From Cryptomeria japonica (Eukaryota > Streptophyta > Pinopsida > Cupressales > Cupressaceae), in the NCBI RefSeq assembly GCF_030272615.1, contig NC_081405.1, forward strand, positions 469,764,008 to 469,828,007: a stretch of DNA of 64,000 nt, written 5' to 3'. The notes below the pieces were generated by a model. That model was not told the origin of the DNA and ran no database searches. It saw nothing but the letters and a program-made list of their open reading frames with translations. This document shows, piece by piece, positions 9,741-22,130 of the stretch (position 1 is the first letter of the stretch; the number at the start of each line of letters is the position of its first letter). The position numbers and the translations under genes are program-made.

Positions 9741-11698
9741 ATAAATGATTTGGAGATGAGAGAGTACCCATCCTTGGAGTTGTATTCTCCACTTAGGGAG
9801 CCATCCTAGATGAGCTTGTCCTCATTCTTACCTAAGGCAATGTTCCTTGATTTAAGAATTGCCATAAGTTTTTGTTTATCCTTTATTGGGATATCCTCAT
9901 TTTCCTTCTCGATCCACTACCAACTAGCCCCATCCTCTGAAGGGGAGATATAGTTGTTTAACAGGAGTCCCCTATGAGATTCAAGAAGGATATGAGAAGC
10001 ACCAAAGTCCAAGATATTATCAATAGCCTTATATCCACCCCGCGAATCTGACCAGAAGAGAGCTTTATCCCAGGACCCCAGGTTCCACGTTAGTCTGTCA
10101 GAGATAATCCTCCTACAATCTAACATAAAATTCCATAGGTAGGATCCTCTGGGAGGGTTGGTTTCTCTGAAGATTTAGATAGGGTTCCCTCCATTAAGGT
10201 ATTTGTGATGTAGCAAGCAAGCCCATTTGAGGTGGGGGGATCTGAACATCCTCTAGACCAACTTAGCACCCAAGGCTTTGCCCTGATTGCGAAGGTTTTT
10301 AATGCCAACTCCTCCTTCATCTTTAGGTTTGCATATCTTGTCCCAAGATATGAGTGATATTTTACGATTGTCATTAGCACCTTGCCAAAAGAAGGTCCTA
10401 AGATGCTTGTTGAGCTCTGCAAGTTTAGAAGAAGATAAGTGTTGACAGGAGAGCTTGTAAATGGGCATAGCTGACAAGACCGATCTAACCAAGGTTGGTC
10501 TACCTGCATATGAGAGCCATTTTCCTTTCCAAGTGTTAATCCTAGACTTGATTTTATACACCAAATTGTCCCATAATTTTGAGGGTCTTCTCCCCTTGTC
10601 AAGGGGAATGCCTAGGTATTTGCAAGGAAGAGTTCCTTCACTAATCTCTAGGACATTGCTGATCACTTTTCCTAAGGAGGGGTCTATGTTGAACATAAAT
10701 ACTATAGACTTGGCTAGATTCACCTCTTGACCCGAGGCTAGCATATAGGAATTAAGGATGCCTTTGAAGGTGCTCGCTTCCCTTACACTTCCCTGCCCAA
10801 AAAGCATCGTATCGTCGACAAATTGCTAGTGGCTAAAGTAAGGGAGGTTGCTAGTAATGGGGATTTCTTGGATCCCAGCTTCCTCTTTGGCCTTAGAGAT
10901 GGACCTACCTAGGGCTTCAACAATGATGATGAAGAGGAAGGGGCACATAGGATCTCCCCGCCTGAGCCCTCTTGAGCTGCTGAAGAAACCTTTTGGTGAA
11001 CCATTAACCAAGACCAAGAATTTGGGGGTGGATATACATTCAAAGATTAGGTTGATCTAGGATTTGGAAAATCCAAAGGCCTCGAAGAATTTGCATAGGA
11101 AGCACCAATCAACTTTGTCGTAAGATTTTCTTATGTCTAATTTGACTAGCATACTTGGGGCCCAGTTGAACTGGATCGAATGAATGGTCTCTTGGGCTAT
11201 AATAACCCCATCATAGATTGATCTATCTACTACAAAGCCAATTTTTTCTTCACTAATAATAATGGGGAGAAGAGTCTGGAGTTTGGCTGCTAGGGTTTTG
11301 GTTAAGAGTTTGTATAGAGTGTTGCAAAGGGCTATTGGTCTAAAGTCATTAAAGCTTTCAGGGTTCTCTTTTTTGGGGATGAGAGATAAGAAGGTATTGT
11401 TGATTTCTTTGAGAATCTTACTAGAGTTCCTAATACCTTCTAAGGCATCCATGATCTCTATCCCCATAAAACCCCAACATTTTTGGAAAAAGCTAGTGGG
11501 GAAGCCATCCAAACTCGGGGCCTTGTCGGGATTCATCTTCATAAGGATAGATTTAACCTCCTCCTTAGAGAATTTCTTTAATAGGATTTTGTTGTGATCA
11601 TCGTTAATGAGTTTTGGAAGATTCTTGATAATATTGAGTTGGCCTCTGAGGTTAGAGCCTTTAATATTGTTTAAGATTTTCTCAAAAAACCTTACCAC
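9741..11698 (-). pseudogene. LINE ORF2 reverse transcriptase
   Basis: On -, the RT begins around 11600 with MNPDKAPSLDGFPTSFFQ, followed by FRPIALCNTLYKLLTK, SMLVKLDIRKSYDKVDW and GLRRGDPMCPFLFII. The catalytic box QFVDDTMLFG is at about 10800-10830 and keeps both Asp residues. The thumb includes LPCKYLGIPL and INTWKGKWLSYAGR, and the post-RT segment continues to about 10250. Stops near 11056 and 10825 and later frame changes break the protein. Confidence 0.9.
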
Positions 11699-12900
11699 CT
11701 TAGAGGCAACATCATCTGGTTCAGACAGGATGGAACCCTGGCAATTCTTAATTTTAGAAATTCAATTGACCCATCGCCTCTGCTTAGTACTATTATGGAA
11801 AAATCAGTATTTCGGTCCCCATCACTCAACCAAGTCTCCCTCAATTTTTGTTTCCAAAAAATCTCTTCATTTGAGAGTGTCTTCTCATATTCAGAGAAGA
11901 GAGCATTTTCTTTAAGGAAGAGATGTTCATCCATTCCCTTCTCAAGAACCTCAATGTTAACATTCTTAAGATAATTTTCTATTAGGAGTTTTTTATCAAA
12001 AATATTTCCAAAATTAGTCCTGTTCCATTCTAAGAGATTCCTTTTGATAAGCTTTAACTTTCTTGTGATAATAAACATCTTTGAACCAGAGAAGACAGAG
12101 CTTCTCCACCAGTTCTCAATAAGGTTTAAAGAGTTATCATCTCTAAACCACATGCTCTCAAATTTGAAGGGGCATTTTTTAAGGGGGTGGTCAGATATTA
12201 AGTTTAATTGGAGTGGGAAATGGTTAGATCCTGATAAAGGGAGAGGCTCTTCCTTCAGGGAGTAATTAAGCTTCGAGATCCCCCCATGGATAAAGAACCT
12301 ATCAAGTTTCTCAATGATGTTATAAAAACCAATCCTTCTGTTGTTCTAGGTGAAGGCATTCTCTGCCGTCTAGATTTCCAACAGGGAATTCCTATTGATC
12401 CAATGATTGAAATCTACAGCTGCTGGAGGGAGTTTGCTACTACCTCCTCTTTTGTCAGCTAGCTTGGTGATAGCATTGAAATCTCCACCAATGATGCATA
12501 CATCATTTGGGAAACTTCTAAGGAAAGACTCAAGTTCCATCCACACCCTAGCCTTATCCCTACTCTGGGTAGGGCCATAAATGTTAATCAATTTGAATCT
12601 TAGGTTATTTTTATAGCTTATGACTTCTCCTCCTATCCAATTTTTCTTAATCTCTAAAGGTGTAAACGAGATGAATCTGGAGTCCCAAATGATAGCTAAG
12701 CCCCCTAAGACCCCTATGGTAGGGGAATGTTTTAGCTATCTAATGCCTAGTTTTTTCTCAGAAAGGACAATCTCAGAGGTGTTCATTTTAGTTTCTTGAA
12801 TTAAAATTATATCAGGTTTAGAATCAGAGATGCAACGCTTTAAGATGTGTTGTTTGTTAGGGGAATTCAGACCCCTAACATTCCATGTAATGATTTTCAT
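11699..12900 (-). pseudogene. LINE ORF2 endonuclease domain
   Basis: ORF2 starts at the ATG with 5' base 12900 on - (MKIITWNVRGLNSPNKQ), 56 bases after the end of ORF1. AP-endonuclease motifs follow in order: TWNVRGLN, IQETK, LINIYGP, IIGGDFNA near 12500 and the terminal box near 12215. That box reads SGSNHFP where the family has S-D-H, so the catalytic Asp is Asn (a G-to-A change on the coding strand). The linker to RT (12153-11700) contains KRNLLEWNRTNFGNIF and ETWLSDGDRNTDFS, typical of plant L1. In-frame stops occur near 12737 and 12368. Confidence 0.9.
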
Positions 12901-12956
12901 GGCTCTGTGGGGAGGAACTTCCCCTCCCCTGCATTAAAAAGAGTAGATATTTTAAA

Positions 12957-14829
12957 CTAACCCCTTGGTTCTCCATCCTTGGATCTTAGTTCAGCAAGGG
13001 ATCTCCTGCCTCTTCTCTTACTGAGTTTAGCACAGTCAGTAGAGCCTTTTCTTTTATCAGAGCTAAGAATGCCTAGGGTGTTTGGATTATCATTTTCTAA
13101 GTTATCTGAAGCTATAAAGAGTTCATTTGATTCTAAGTCGACTTTGACAATATCTACTAGATTTTTGACAAGGAAATCCCTTTGTCTTTCCAATTCCTCA
13201 TCATCACGGATTTTATCAATCAGTTGATCCATAAGGTCATTTACTACTTCTTCCCCAACAAAATTGGCAATGATGTTAACTTCCTTGGAAACACGGTCAC
13301 TTTCAGATTCTTCAATTATATCAGAAACAACCATCAAAGATGGAGGACGAACATCAGCCTCCTTAGCAGCCTCCATACATGAGACTTGAGAGAATGGTTG
13401 ACCTTTCAAGGATTCTATTCCTGGATCCAAGGAAAGATTATCCTTCTCCGCTAATTGTACAGAGGAGATTAGTTCCATTAAAGGGGGAGACCTCAAGGGA
13501 CTCACCTTGTCTGATGGGATGAGAGAGCTAGATGATGGTGTCAGTCTGAGCTACTCTATCTGAGGGGGCCACTCACTGATTTCACCCTCTTCCAGGTCTT
13601 GATCCCTAAGAAAAGAGTCAATTATAGGTGGATTAATAGTTGGCAATGGAGGTAGAGTGGAGCGAGAGGTCTGATTAGGGGAGCTATGGGGACATAGGTC
13701 CGTGGTGAGATGATTAGTGTTAATATTATTCTTAAAGTCCTCAAGGTAAAACCCCCTCCTTCCACAAATCTGAATGGGGCACCATTAGACTTGAGAAATG
13801 ATTCATGGGAAGGTTTCTCAGAGGGGATCTTCCTTGGCATAATATCTTTGAAATAACCATTCTAAAAGGGTAATTCTAGGGTTAAACAAGAATTATCACA
13901 TATCATTGTTATGGGCTCTAAAGATTTAATGTTAATATTCATGTTAACAACCAAAAGCTGGTTAAGGAAGCTTAGGGCTGATTTCCTAACTTCTACAAAT
14001 TTACCTATTTTGTTGCCTATAATTCTTAAAAAATCATTATTTCACAATTCTATAGGAAATTTTTTCGAGTGAAATTGCTCTATTAACCATGTAGGAGTTG
14101 AATTGAGATGGAAGAAAGAGGGGTTGCCATTCCCAACAATCAAAACCTAGACCCTTGAATGTTAATATGTTCATGTTTAGCAAAGAATTTCTCAAATTCT
14201 GATTACCACATTCAATAGATAAGAAATTATCAGAAAGGATGTCAATTTTTACCTGGTTATTGAGAGAAGCCGATACCGAATTAGCAATTTGATCAGATGG
14301 GATCCCCCAGCCTTTCCACTAAGCAAAGAGCATTCGGTCATTGCAGTGCATTTGATACCTGATCTTAGTATGGGTATCAATTTCAATGACCAACCCATTA
14401 GGATTAGCTAGAGGATTTGAAGGTGAATTCAACTTAGGATTCTTAGCGTCCTTTAGATTGTGATACTTGGGTAGGGTTTGATTGGTTATTTCTAACACAG
14501 AACTATCCTCTATGGCTGATGGTTGCTGAATTCTGATGATGTTGCAGTGAATGACTCGCATGGGTATCCAAGCCCTTTGAAACCTTTGCTGTAAATTTCC
14601 GTTGGCGAGTGCTTCCCCGGTTAAAGGTTTCGTCTTTATGGGTAGGTTTTAAAAAACCCTCCTTCAAATAATACAGAGGATGACGGTCATGACATATTGG
14701 CTGACGATTTGGCCCACTAGCTAGGCATTTGGGTTGCTTGCGTCTAACCTTCTGCCACTTTTGGTCATCAATGCATGGAGGAGGAGGGGGAGCCCTTCCC
14801 ATCTCTATCAGTGAGTATTTGGTTTTCAT
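12957..14829 (-). pseudogene. LINE ORF1 (DUF4283-like RNA-binding protein)
   Basis: The frame opens near 14829 (MKTKYSLIEMGRAPPPPP). After frameshifts, a block on - with FPIEL.NNDFLRIIGNKIGKF at about 14060-13985 resembles the C-terminal part of DUF4283 found in plant L1 ORF1 proteins. The last 182 codons (13505-12957) are open, acidic, and end with a basic tail (KLSKRRGRRSL). No CCHC knuckle was found. The expected role is RNA binding in the ribonucleoprotein particle. ORF2 begins 56 bases downstream. Confidence 0.7.
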
Positions 14830-15023
14830 GAAGAAGGTTTGTTGTTCCTAAGTTTTCGTTGCTGCCGAGATAAGGCCATCTTCCTGGTGGCTGCTAGCAA
14901 GAACAAAAAATCTATTCTCGAAGCCTAGAAAGCTGCCATACAGAGACCTCGATAGCAGATTAGATGTCACATAGACATTGCGACAGCTTTTCGCTTGCAG
15001 AGCCATTTTTTTGTATTTTTTAA

Positions 15024-15037
15024 TACGTATTACTAAT
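15024..15037. repeat. LINE target-site duplication, right copy
   Basis: TACGTATTACTAAT, 13 of 14 identical to 5996-6009. It follows the LINE 5' end and marks where the LTR of element 1 resumes. Confidence 0.8.
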
Positions 15038-17344
15038 ATTAATGTTAAGGTTAATGTTTTAAATTAAATTTATACGATCATTGTTTTATGATACCAACAT
15101 GATTATTTATGAAATATATTTGCATGTATATAAATTAGTATTATATATTATTGTTTAAATGTCTAAGTTTAATATTACTTTGCAAAAGATGATATAGTCG
15201 CATGTTAAAAATATATCTTAACAAAAGGTGGCAATTTAGTGCTAGGAGATAGCGACTATGTCGCATGGCAGGTTGGCTGGCTGATTAGACTCAAGTCGAC
15301 TTATACATGTGGCCAAACTAAACAAACAAAAACTATCAGTTAAATCCAACCTAAGGACAACGACTTTGTCCCAAACTAGCTAGGAGTCGATAGGTGGCTA
15401 ACACGTAGGCAAAACCATCGGTTTAGATGCAGAATTTAGAGGTTTAACGTGGAAGCCATGGCTTAGACCTGACAGTATAATCAAGGAACCTGCTAATGAT
15501 AAACACATAAGTTTTTGTGACACTTTTCCAACCTCTCCATGAAGCGATCAAACTAATATAGTCATGGTGGATGAAAGAAATAAGCCACGTTAAAACTGCA
15601 GTTTGACTTCTTCATTCCATGCAGGATGGAAGTAGACCAATAGTGGTGGTGTAAAACCATAGGAAAATGATGCTTATAACTGTAGTAAATAATAAGATAA
15701 CAAACACCTAGTACCATGAATCTAGGAATATCAATGATAGAAGGCAAATGTATAGTTAAATCATGCATTAAAATATCAGAAATTGCATCAAGAAATGCCA
15801 TCTCTATTAGACGTGGAGAAGCAAGAAGAGTTAAACACTGACTCAAGTAATAGACTCCAAATCAATAACAATCACTAAGCCTTTGAATGGGGAGAAATCG
15901 TAGGAAATATTAGGATAAATAGAGATGGAAGGTAGGAAGATGAAGACACATTCACGAGCAAGGAGAAACGATAGACTTACGAAGGAAAGAAGAGAATAGA
16001 AGAAGGGATTAGAGAAGATACTTTTATAATATTAAAGAGAGAGAGAAGAGAATTTGTTTGATAATAAAGTGGTAGGATAGATTCAAGATAGATTTGCAAG
16101 CAATGCGTAGTTCTATTTGGTGGAAGAGCGTCAAAAATCTTACAAACCAGTCCAAGCTTACAAGAGGTCGGATTTCTTTTGATTATGGTTATTATTTGGA
16201 ATAAGAAAGTATGAAATTAGAAGTTTTAGAAATAGAGTACGATTATTTATATGTGTTGCATATGTCATTGTTTATTGGAAATGCATTATGAATAATTTAA
16301 AATAGATGAAAGGAAATCATAGAGATATAGATGTTAATTAATTGCTATATTAGTGCAATTTGTCTAAACGATTAGTTTATATTTCCATTAAGAACGTGTT
16401 TGCATACCTTTTTGTTTATATATGAAAGAAAATTCATGCATGTATAACACCTTCTTATGCATTGCATTGTAATTTTATTTAGTCAAAAAATGGATTATGA
16501 AACTATGATGCTCATGAATTTTTTTATTTTTTTTAAAGTATGAAAGATTGTCTTCAATTAGATAAAATAGGCAAAATAGTGTTTATAGGAAAGATGATAT
16601 TTCTATTTTTCAAGAGATTGTATTCTCAATTGTATTTATGTTTGAGGGAACCAAGCTAGGAATTGGCTTGAGTTAGAAAGTTACCTTTCTTGATGGGTGC
16701 CGAATGTGGAGTTTTAGAGAGAGTAGTTGCTTTTTCCAAGTATTTATTTGCTATGCATGGCATTATACTCGACCGAGTAATTATTTGAATTTATCCATAG
16801 AAATAGATGGAAATTCCTTATTTTATGCTCTCTACCATATCCTTGAATGATAGTGAATCCTTGTTTCTTAGAATGAAGTAGAAAAATGAAAATGCATATA
16901 TCATCTAGGCATGCACTAGATTCCCTCTTGCTTTTCGAATTCCTTAGTTAAAACAATTCATGTAGGGTCAGGTATTCTTGATTGACCAAGAATTACAAGA
17001 AAGCGTAAGCTTCAAGGTTGGGTGGAAAAAGCGCCTGAATCTTGTTCTCGTCTTTGTTCAAAGGATAGAAAGGAAGCGACTCAGAATAGAGATCAACAAA
17101 TGCATCTCACTTTCACTTTTCTTTTATAAGCTTAAGGCAATATGAAAGCCTAAGTAGGGAATAAGGACTTATATGTTGAGAAATTTGTATTATTCATTTA
17201 CATGATAATGATATATCTATGAATTTTTTTATATCCATGTTTGATGTCTCCCTATATTTTGTATGAAATATACTTAATGATTGAAATTTGAGTTTATTTA
17301 TGAATAAAGAGTAGATTAGGTCTTATGCTTAATTTATGTCTTTA
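15038..17344. other. LTR remainder and unassigned AT-rich DNA
   Basis: The first part should be the rest of the 3' LTR of element 1; a TTACA at 16143-16147 is one possible end but no target duplication was confirmed. A purine-rich stretch lies at about 15880-16070 (agagagagaagagaa type). The rest has no open frame with a recognisable product, no tandem repeat and no RNA gene that I can see. Confidence 0.4.
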
Positions 17345-18044
17345 CAAATATGCTTACAATGACACAATAAATAGAACCACAGGCAAGAGTCCTTTTGAGG
17401 TTGTCCATGGTCTTCACCCAGTGGGTATACTGGAGTTAAGGGACTTAGGAAATGCAGCAACAAGGGGTGGATATGCTGAAGATTTTACCTAGTCAATGAA
17501 AAAGTTACATGAATTAGTCAAGCAAGCATTGATGGAGAACACAAGTAACATCAAGCAAAAGGTTGATCAGAGAAGGAAGAACCTACAATTCCAAGTAGAT
17601 GATCTTGTCATGTTGCACCTTAACAAGGCAAGGCTACAACAAGGAGTACCTAAGAAGTTGAAAATGAGAAGGTTGGGTCCATGTGCCATCTTAGCCAAGT
17701 ATGGAGAAAATGCATACAAGGTGGACCTACCAAGTGAAATAGGACTGTCACCAGTTTTCAATATTGTAGACTTAGTTGCTTACAAAGGGCCAATTCCAAG
17801 TTGAGATTATAGTCATTCAGAGGTATCAAATGATGTAAATAACCTTCAATTACCAACAAAACCAACTCCAAAGGCTGAAAAGGTATTGAGTTCAAGGATC
17901 GCTAAGAAGACAAGACACCAAATTTATTGGGACCATCTAATCAAGTGGCAGGGTATGGATGATGTTGAGGCTACATGGGTGTTTGAGACAAATTTCAAGA
18001 AGTTAGGCATTGATCAAAATCTGATCCCCAAAGAGGTGACTTAA
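17345..18044 (+). pseudogene. Integrase C-terminus with chromodomain, second chromovirus
   Basis: A fragment that starts inside integrase (AYNDTINRTTGKSPFEVVHG). It continues through the QKVDQRRKNLQFQVDDLVML and LGPCAILAKYGENAYKVDL blocks of the GPY/F module and ends in a chromodomain (IYWDHLIKWQGMDDVEATWV, about 17920-17985). Stops occur near 17490 and 17802. The protein differs clearly from element 1 and looks closer to Reina-type chromoviruses (inference). Everything upstream of the integrase end is missing, so this is a 5'-truncated or interrupted copy on +. Confidence 0.85.
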
Positions 18045-18054
18045 TTTTCTTTTG

Positions 18055-18700
18055 TTTGGGAGAATGGTGTAGGAGCACCTAGGATTTAGGCTCATAGTCC
18101 TTCTAAAAATTTGGCTTGTACTGACCTTAGCCAGGTTAGGTTTCCAATAAGAACTCGAGGAGGGTCCAAGGTGTGTTTCTAATGCTTTATTTGAGTCAAG
18201 TGTAGGCCTAGTTGAGTTAGTTTTCTTTCTAGGTTTGCATTTTGTGAGTAGGTGGTAGTTTGAGTAGGTAAATGACCTTCTTGATGGTCAAAAGAGGCAT
18301 AACTTGGTGAGAGAATTAGAGAGGTTTAGAATAGTCTTAGGAATGTTGAAAAAGACATGAATAATGACTTGTAATAGGTTGCCTAAGCTGGCAAAGCAAA
18401 ATATGGAAAATTGTAAAAGTTGTCATGACAACTTTGGTCCTAAAAGAGCTTAGTGATGGAGTTAGGGTTAGCACATTGACCTAATATGCCTCCACACTTG
18501 GGGAATACTATTTAAACCTCCTCTTTCTTGGTTACCAAGGTTGGAAGCATTAATTTTTGTGAATGACAATCTGAAACCTCTCATTTTCGGACTGTTATCA
18601 CTGTTTTTGTCTTATTTTGCATAAAAAGTGAACACAAATGGATTGAATCCATTGATCCAGTTTTGGATAGTAGTTCTTTGGTGTGTTCTAGTACCATTTG
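18055..18700 (+). repeat. Polypurine tract and start of LTR, second chromovirus
   Basis: The tract tttgggagaatgg (18055-18067) directly precedes TGTAGGAGCACCTAGG at 18068, a plausible LTR start just after the chromodomain stop. A TATA-like ACTATTTAAACC lies near 18506. The LTR end was not found, and the bounds given cover only the clearly LTR-like part. Confidence 0.55.
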
Positions 18701-19735
18701 GTCCATTTCATGCTTTGTAAATAGTATTTATTAGTTCTTGTACTGTTTTGGTTTCAAACAACCAGTTTTGGCTTGTAAATAACAAATTTGTGTAAAATGG
18801 TTGCCCCATAAAATCCCTCCGTGCTACCATCACGACCTATTGGGAAATGGAAGGAAACCCTATGTATAGTGAAAATATGCAAGGGGGAGTTTTGGAAGTA
18901 AAGTTCATCTTAGTTGCCACCTTGTTCTAGGCGAGTCCAAGAGCAACCCGACTAGAGGAAACATGGTGTAAATTGAATGTATGTTGCAGGGGTGACTTCA
19001 AAATCCAAAATTTAGCTGGAATTGAAGGAAAGGTCCATTTAGAGTTCTAGTTGAGAGGGGAAGCTTTTACAACCTCATTTCATAACCTTATTCCTTTGTT
19101 GAACAGTCATAGCTGGTTAAGGCCTAGAAACCCTAGCAAACCCTCATTTTTGGGTTAGGGCAATGTATGAAAAGATAGGAGACTAAAACCAATAAAATCT
19201 CTTGAGGTTGGGTGAGTGATTAAAGAAAAATAAAACTTGTTGTAGGATCTTTTGGACCGATTCCTTCAAAACCCTTAAAAACTGGATTTAGGAGGCCTAA
19301 TTGGGGCTCATCCTTGTAGCCCTATTTCTAGGCAATTTTATGAAATCGGTAAGGGAGATGAAGATTTCAAAACCTCAAATGGACCTAATTGAATTGATTC
19401 CATGGTAAATACCACCTCCACACCTCTACAATTTCTCATAATAGCATGGGGGTGAAAAGTGAGAAGTTGACAAGTTGTTGTCAATATTGTAAGATTGAGC
19501 ATATGGGAAACACATTGAGTTGGTAGAGTTCCTACTCAAAACACTTGTTGCAAACACCTTAAGATTGGAAAAGAGAAAGTTCTAGAAGAGATTAGGAAGG
19601 AATTGGAGGTCTTGAAACATAGCTAGACCTAGTGAGGTTGGTGGAATTGAGAAACACCAACTAGGTGAAGTGTGAGCAAGCTAGGTTAACCCTATCACTT
19701 GGACTCAATCAAGGATGATCAGGAGTTTCTTATGC
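18701..19735. other. Unassigned stretch, probably LTR and leader sequence
   Basis: No open frame, RNA gene or tandem repeat recognised. It probably contains the rest of the second chromovirus LTR before the Tat fragment begins, but no boundary could be placed. Confidence 0.35.
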
Positions 19736-20340
19736 GAGGTCATTCTAATGAGTGTACAGTTATAGACATTGACATACACATTGAAAACTTTGACACATCT
19801 ATAATGACGCTTGATACCCTCAAAACATCCCAACCTGAAGACCCCTTACCTCTACTCCACCCTTAGCTTATTGATTGGGAAATTGAAGGACATACCATCA
19901 TTGATACCTTTCCAAGTGACCATGCCATATCTGTATATCTTAATGCAATCAAACCCACAACAACTCTCACCAGGAATTTCAACAACGCATCTTCCAGTCA
20001 AGTGGGTGCCAAATCTCCTAGTCGTAAAAAGGAAAATAAAGAAAAGAATATCAAGTCTAATGCCGAAAACCATTTCTTGGCAACATTAGATCGGGAAAAA
20101 GTAAAAAGAAAGGATGTATCTAACAGTGAAAACCTCCTCGAGGCACCAGAAGATGGGAGGTTTGACACTTTACCTGAGCACTATCAAGAAAGGTCATCCA
20201 TTTTGATCAAACCAACAGAGGCAATTAACATTGGCACAATAGAGCAACCAAAGATTCTTCATCCAACTACTTCTCTGTCTGAGCAAGAAATGCAACAATA
20301 TATGGAATTATTCAAATGACTATTGGCATTTCAATAGAAG
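19736..20340 (+). pseudogene. Tat-like pol fragment A, pre-RT linker
   Basis: This matches the pre-RT linker of element B on the other strand (31245-32144). Shared blocks are LIDWE/LIDWDE, (E/K)DGRFDTLPEHYQERS against DGRLDTLPKNYHERS, and (K/E)PTEAINIGT against EPTQSINIGT. The frame is open from about 20002 to 20319. The fragment is cut at 20340-20345 by a copia LTR and resumes at about 21850. Confidence 0.8.
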
Positions 20341-20345
20341 GAGAT

Positions 20346-21843
20346 TGTTGATATTCATTAAGGATATTGAGAAGGTTGTTGAAGATTATTTGATATAACT
20401 GAAAAATGATGATAACTATCTTTATAACATTATTTTTTCACTGATGTCAAGAAATTGATTTTCTGATTCAGTATGATGTTGCCATATCTTGATAAGATTG
20501 ATTTGAAGAGAATTAAGTAGTCAGTAAAAGACACAGAAAGAATGTGATAAGAAAGGGGAGAAATAAGTTATTCAATGGGCAACTATTACCGAGTTAGACA
20601 ATGATGAGATCATGATGTTTAAATTGTTTTGATATTTTACAAATGTTGTTGATTGTAAGGTTAATACTATACTATGTTACCGAGCAAAGAACCTAGTCAG
20701 TAAACCCTAAGGAACCTAGTCGGTAAACCCTAAGGTTATTGATATCAGTTATTGAAGGTTGAATGTCTACCGAGTAAAGTTTAGTATTTACCGAGTTGCA
20801 ACCGGGTTATGACAGAGCACATTGGATGAATACACACATTATTTAATGAAGGACAATGATGAGATGGAGTTGTTTAAATGATTGGTATACTGTGCATGAA
20901 GTTTGTTAAAGGATCTATGGCAATGAAAGATCGGCAAGAAGATCTACAGTGCAGATTGAACTGCAATAACCTTGTGCAAGTTCCAAGAAAGGAATGCAAG
21001 TCCCTAGGCAAGGTAAAACATTTTCAGATCGAAGGATACATTAAACCTAGTCAAGATTGAAGATCTGATGGCTAAGATTGATCATGGGAAATATGATCAA
21101 GGAGATTTAGCGGTTAGCAAATTGTTTATAAATAAGAAATTGTTGATAAACAATGTATGCAGGCAAGTGTAAGCACAGGGATGCTACATAGTGATTACCG
21201 AGCACAGAAGCTTGAAGACCTGTTTGAATAATAGAGTAAGGAGCCCAGCAGAGGGACAAGATAAGTCCTATGATAAGATTGTTTTGAGCAAATAAGAATC
21301 TTCTTTAGCATTTTAGATGTGAAGTTGTAGATATATATTTATTACTGTTATTGTGTAAGTGACAGAAAATCTCTTAACCGAGTGGACTTAACAGTCTTAT
21401 TTGTAAACCCTCTAGCAAGGTGACATTCTAAATGAGTGTTTGAAATCCTTTGACAAGGTCACTTCTAACAAAGTGAAGATCCTAACAGATTTGAGGGAAA
21501 TCCCTTAACCGGGTCACATCTAGAAATGTGTTTGTAATCTTTAACAGGATTTTCTTTTAACCGAGCATACTCTAGAAGAGTATATTTCTTAGTGGGTCCG
21601 AAATCCCACAGTGGTTTTTCCCTATTTGGGTTTCCATGTTAAATCTGGTGTTATATGTGTTATGATGCTTATGTGTTTATGGGTTTGTATGTTTATCAGT
21701 TTTTGGTTATATTGCTGAAGTATTAGTTACCGAGGTTGAATCTGTTGATTTTATGGGAGATTAAGTTTGTATGATTCACCCCCCTGCTCTCATCTTGTTA
21801 GCTATTGGCATCCGTTCTTTACATTTAGTATCAGAACTTAACA
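20346..21843 (+). repeat. Copia LTR (plus primer-site remnant) inserted in Tat fragment A
   Basis: Homologous to the copia LTR at 43167-44644 on the other strand: shared start TGTTG.(C/A)ATT.CA.TAAGG, the ACTGATGTCAAGA block, many ACCGAG motifs and an end around GTTCTTTACA. After that end the bases TTTAGTATCAGAAC look like a decayed tRNA-Met primer site, so this may be a truncated element rather than a simple solo LTR. It separates two collinear parts of the Tat fragment (20340 and about 21850). No clean 5-bp target duplication was seen. Confidence 0.75.
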
Positions 21844-21849
21844 ATGACG

Positions 21850-22130
21850 ATAATTTAATTTTGCCTGGTCATATGTAGACATGCCAAGGTTAGATCCAAA
21901 GCTTATTATGTATCACTTAAATGCCAATCCAGGAGCCAAACCACTCAAACAAAAGTTAAGGAAAATGCATCCTCATATCGCTATTCTATTCTAAGCAGAA
22001 CTAAAGAAATCATTGGATGTCGGATTCATCAGACCTATAGCATATCCTCAATGGGTATCCAACATCGTTCCTATTTCAAAACCAGATAAAAGCGTCAAAA
22101 TATGAACAAACTTCAGAGATCTTAATAACG
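21850..22130 (+). pseudogene. Tat-like pol fragment A, start of RT
   Basis: Continues the fragment ending at 20340. Blocks PGAKPLKQKLRKMHPHIAI, LDVGFIRPIAYPQWVSNI and VPISKPD match the start of the element B RT. It stops abruptly at about 22130, where the LTR of element B begins in the opposite orientation. Stops occur at about 21994 and 22105. Confidence 0.85.

Larger units (their letters stand above)
6010..15023 (-). mobile_element. L1-type LINE, full-length but degenerate
   Basis: Non-LTR retrotransposon of about 9.0 kb on -. Order in its own direction: 5' end near 15020, ORF1 (14829-12957), ORF2 from ATG 12900 (endonuclease, RT, zinc-finger region, RNase H, ending 8701), then a long 3' UTR ending near 6010. 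The terminus read on - (TTAATAAAATTCTTTGGCC, then CTCGGCCTTTTATCGATC and an A-rich tail) matches the usual 3' end of plant L1 elements. Target duplications at 5996-6009 and 15024-15037 support one insertion into the LTR of element 1. The 2.7 kb 3' UTR is longer than typical. Confidence 0.9.

Noticed and set aside
9239-9748. 169-codon open frame on + in the LINE
   Set aside because: Antisense to the zinc-finger/RNase H part of LINE ORF2, which has clear homology on -.
20341-21848. Clean solo LTR with target duplication
   Set aside because: Flanking pentamers (GAGAT, ATGAC) do not match, and primer-site-like bases follow the LTR end; called an LTR copy only.
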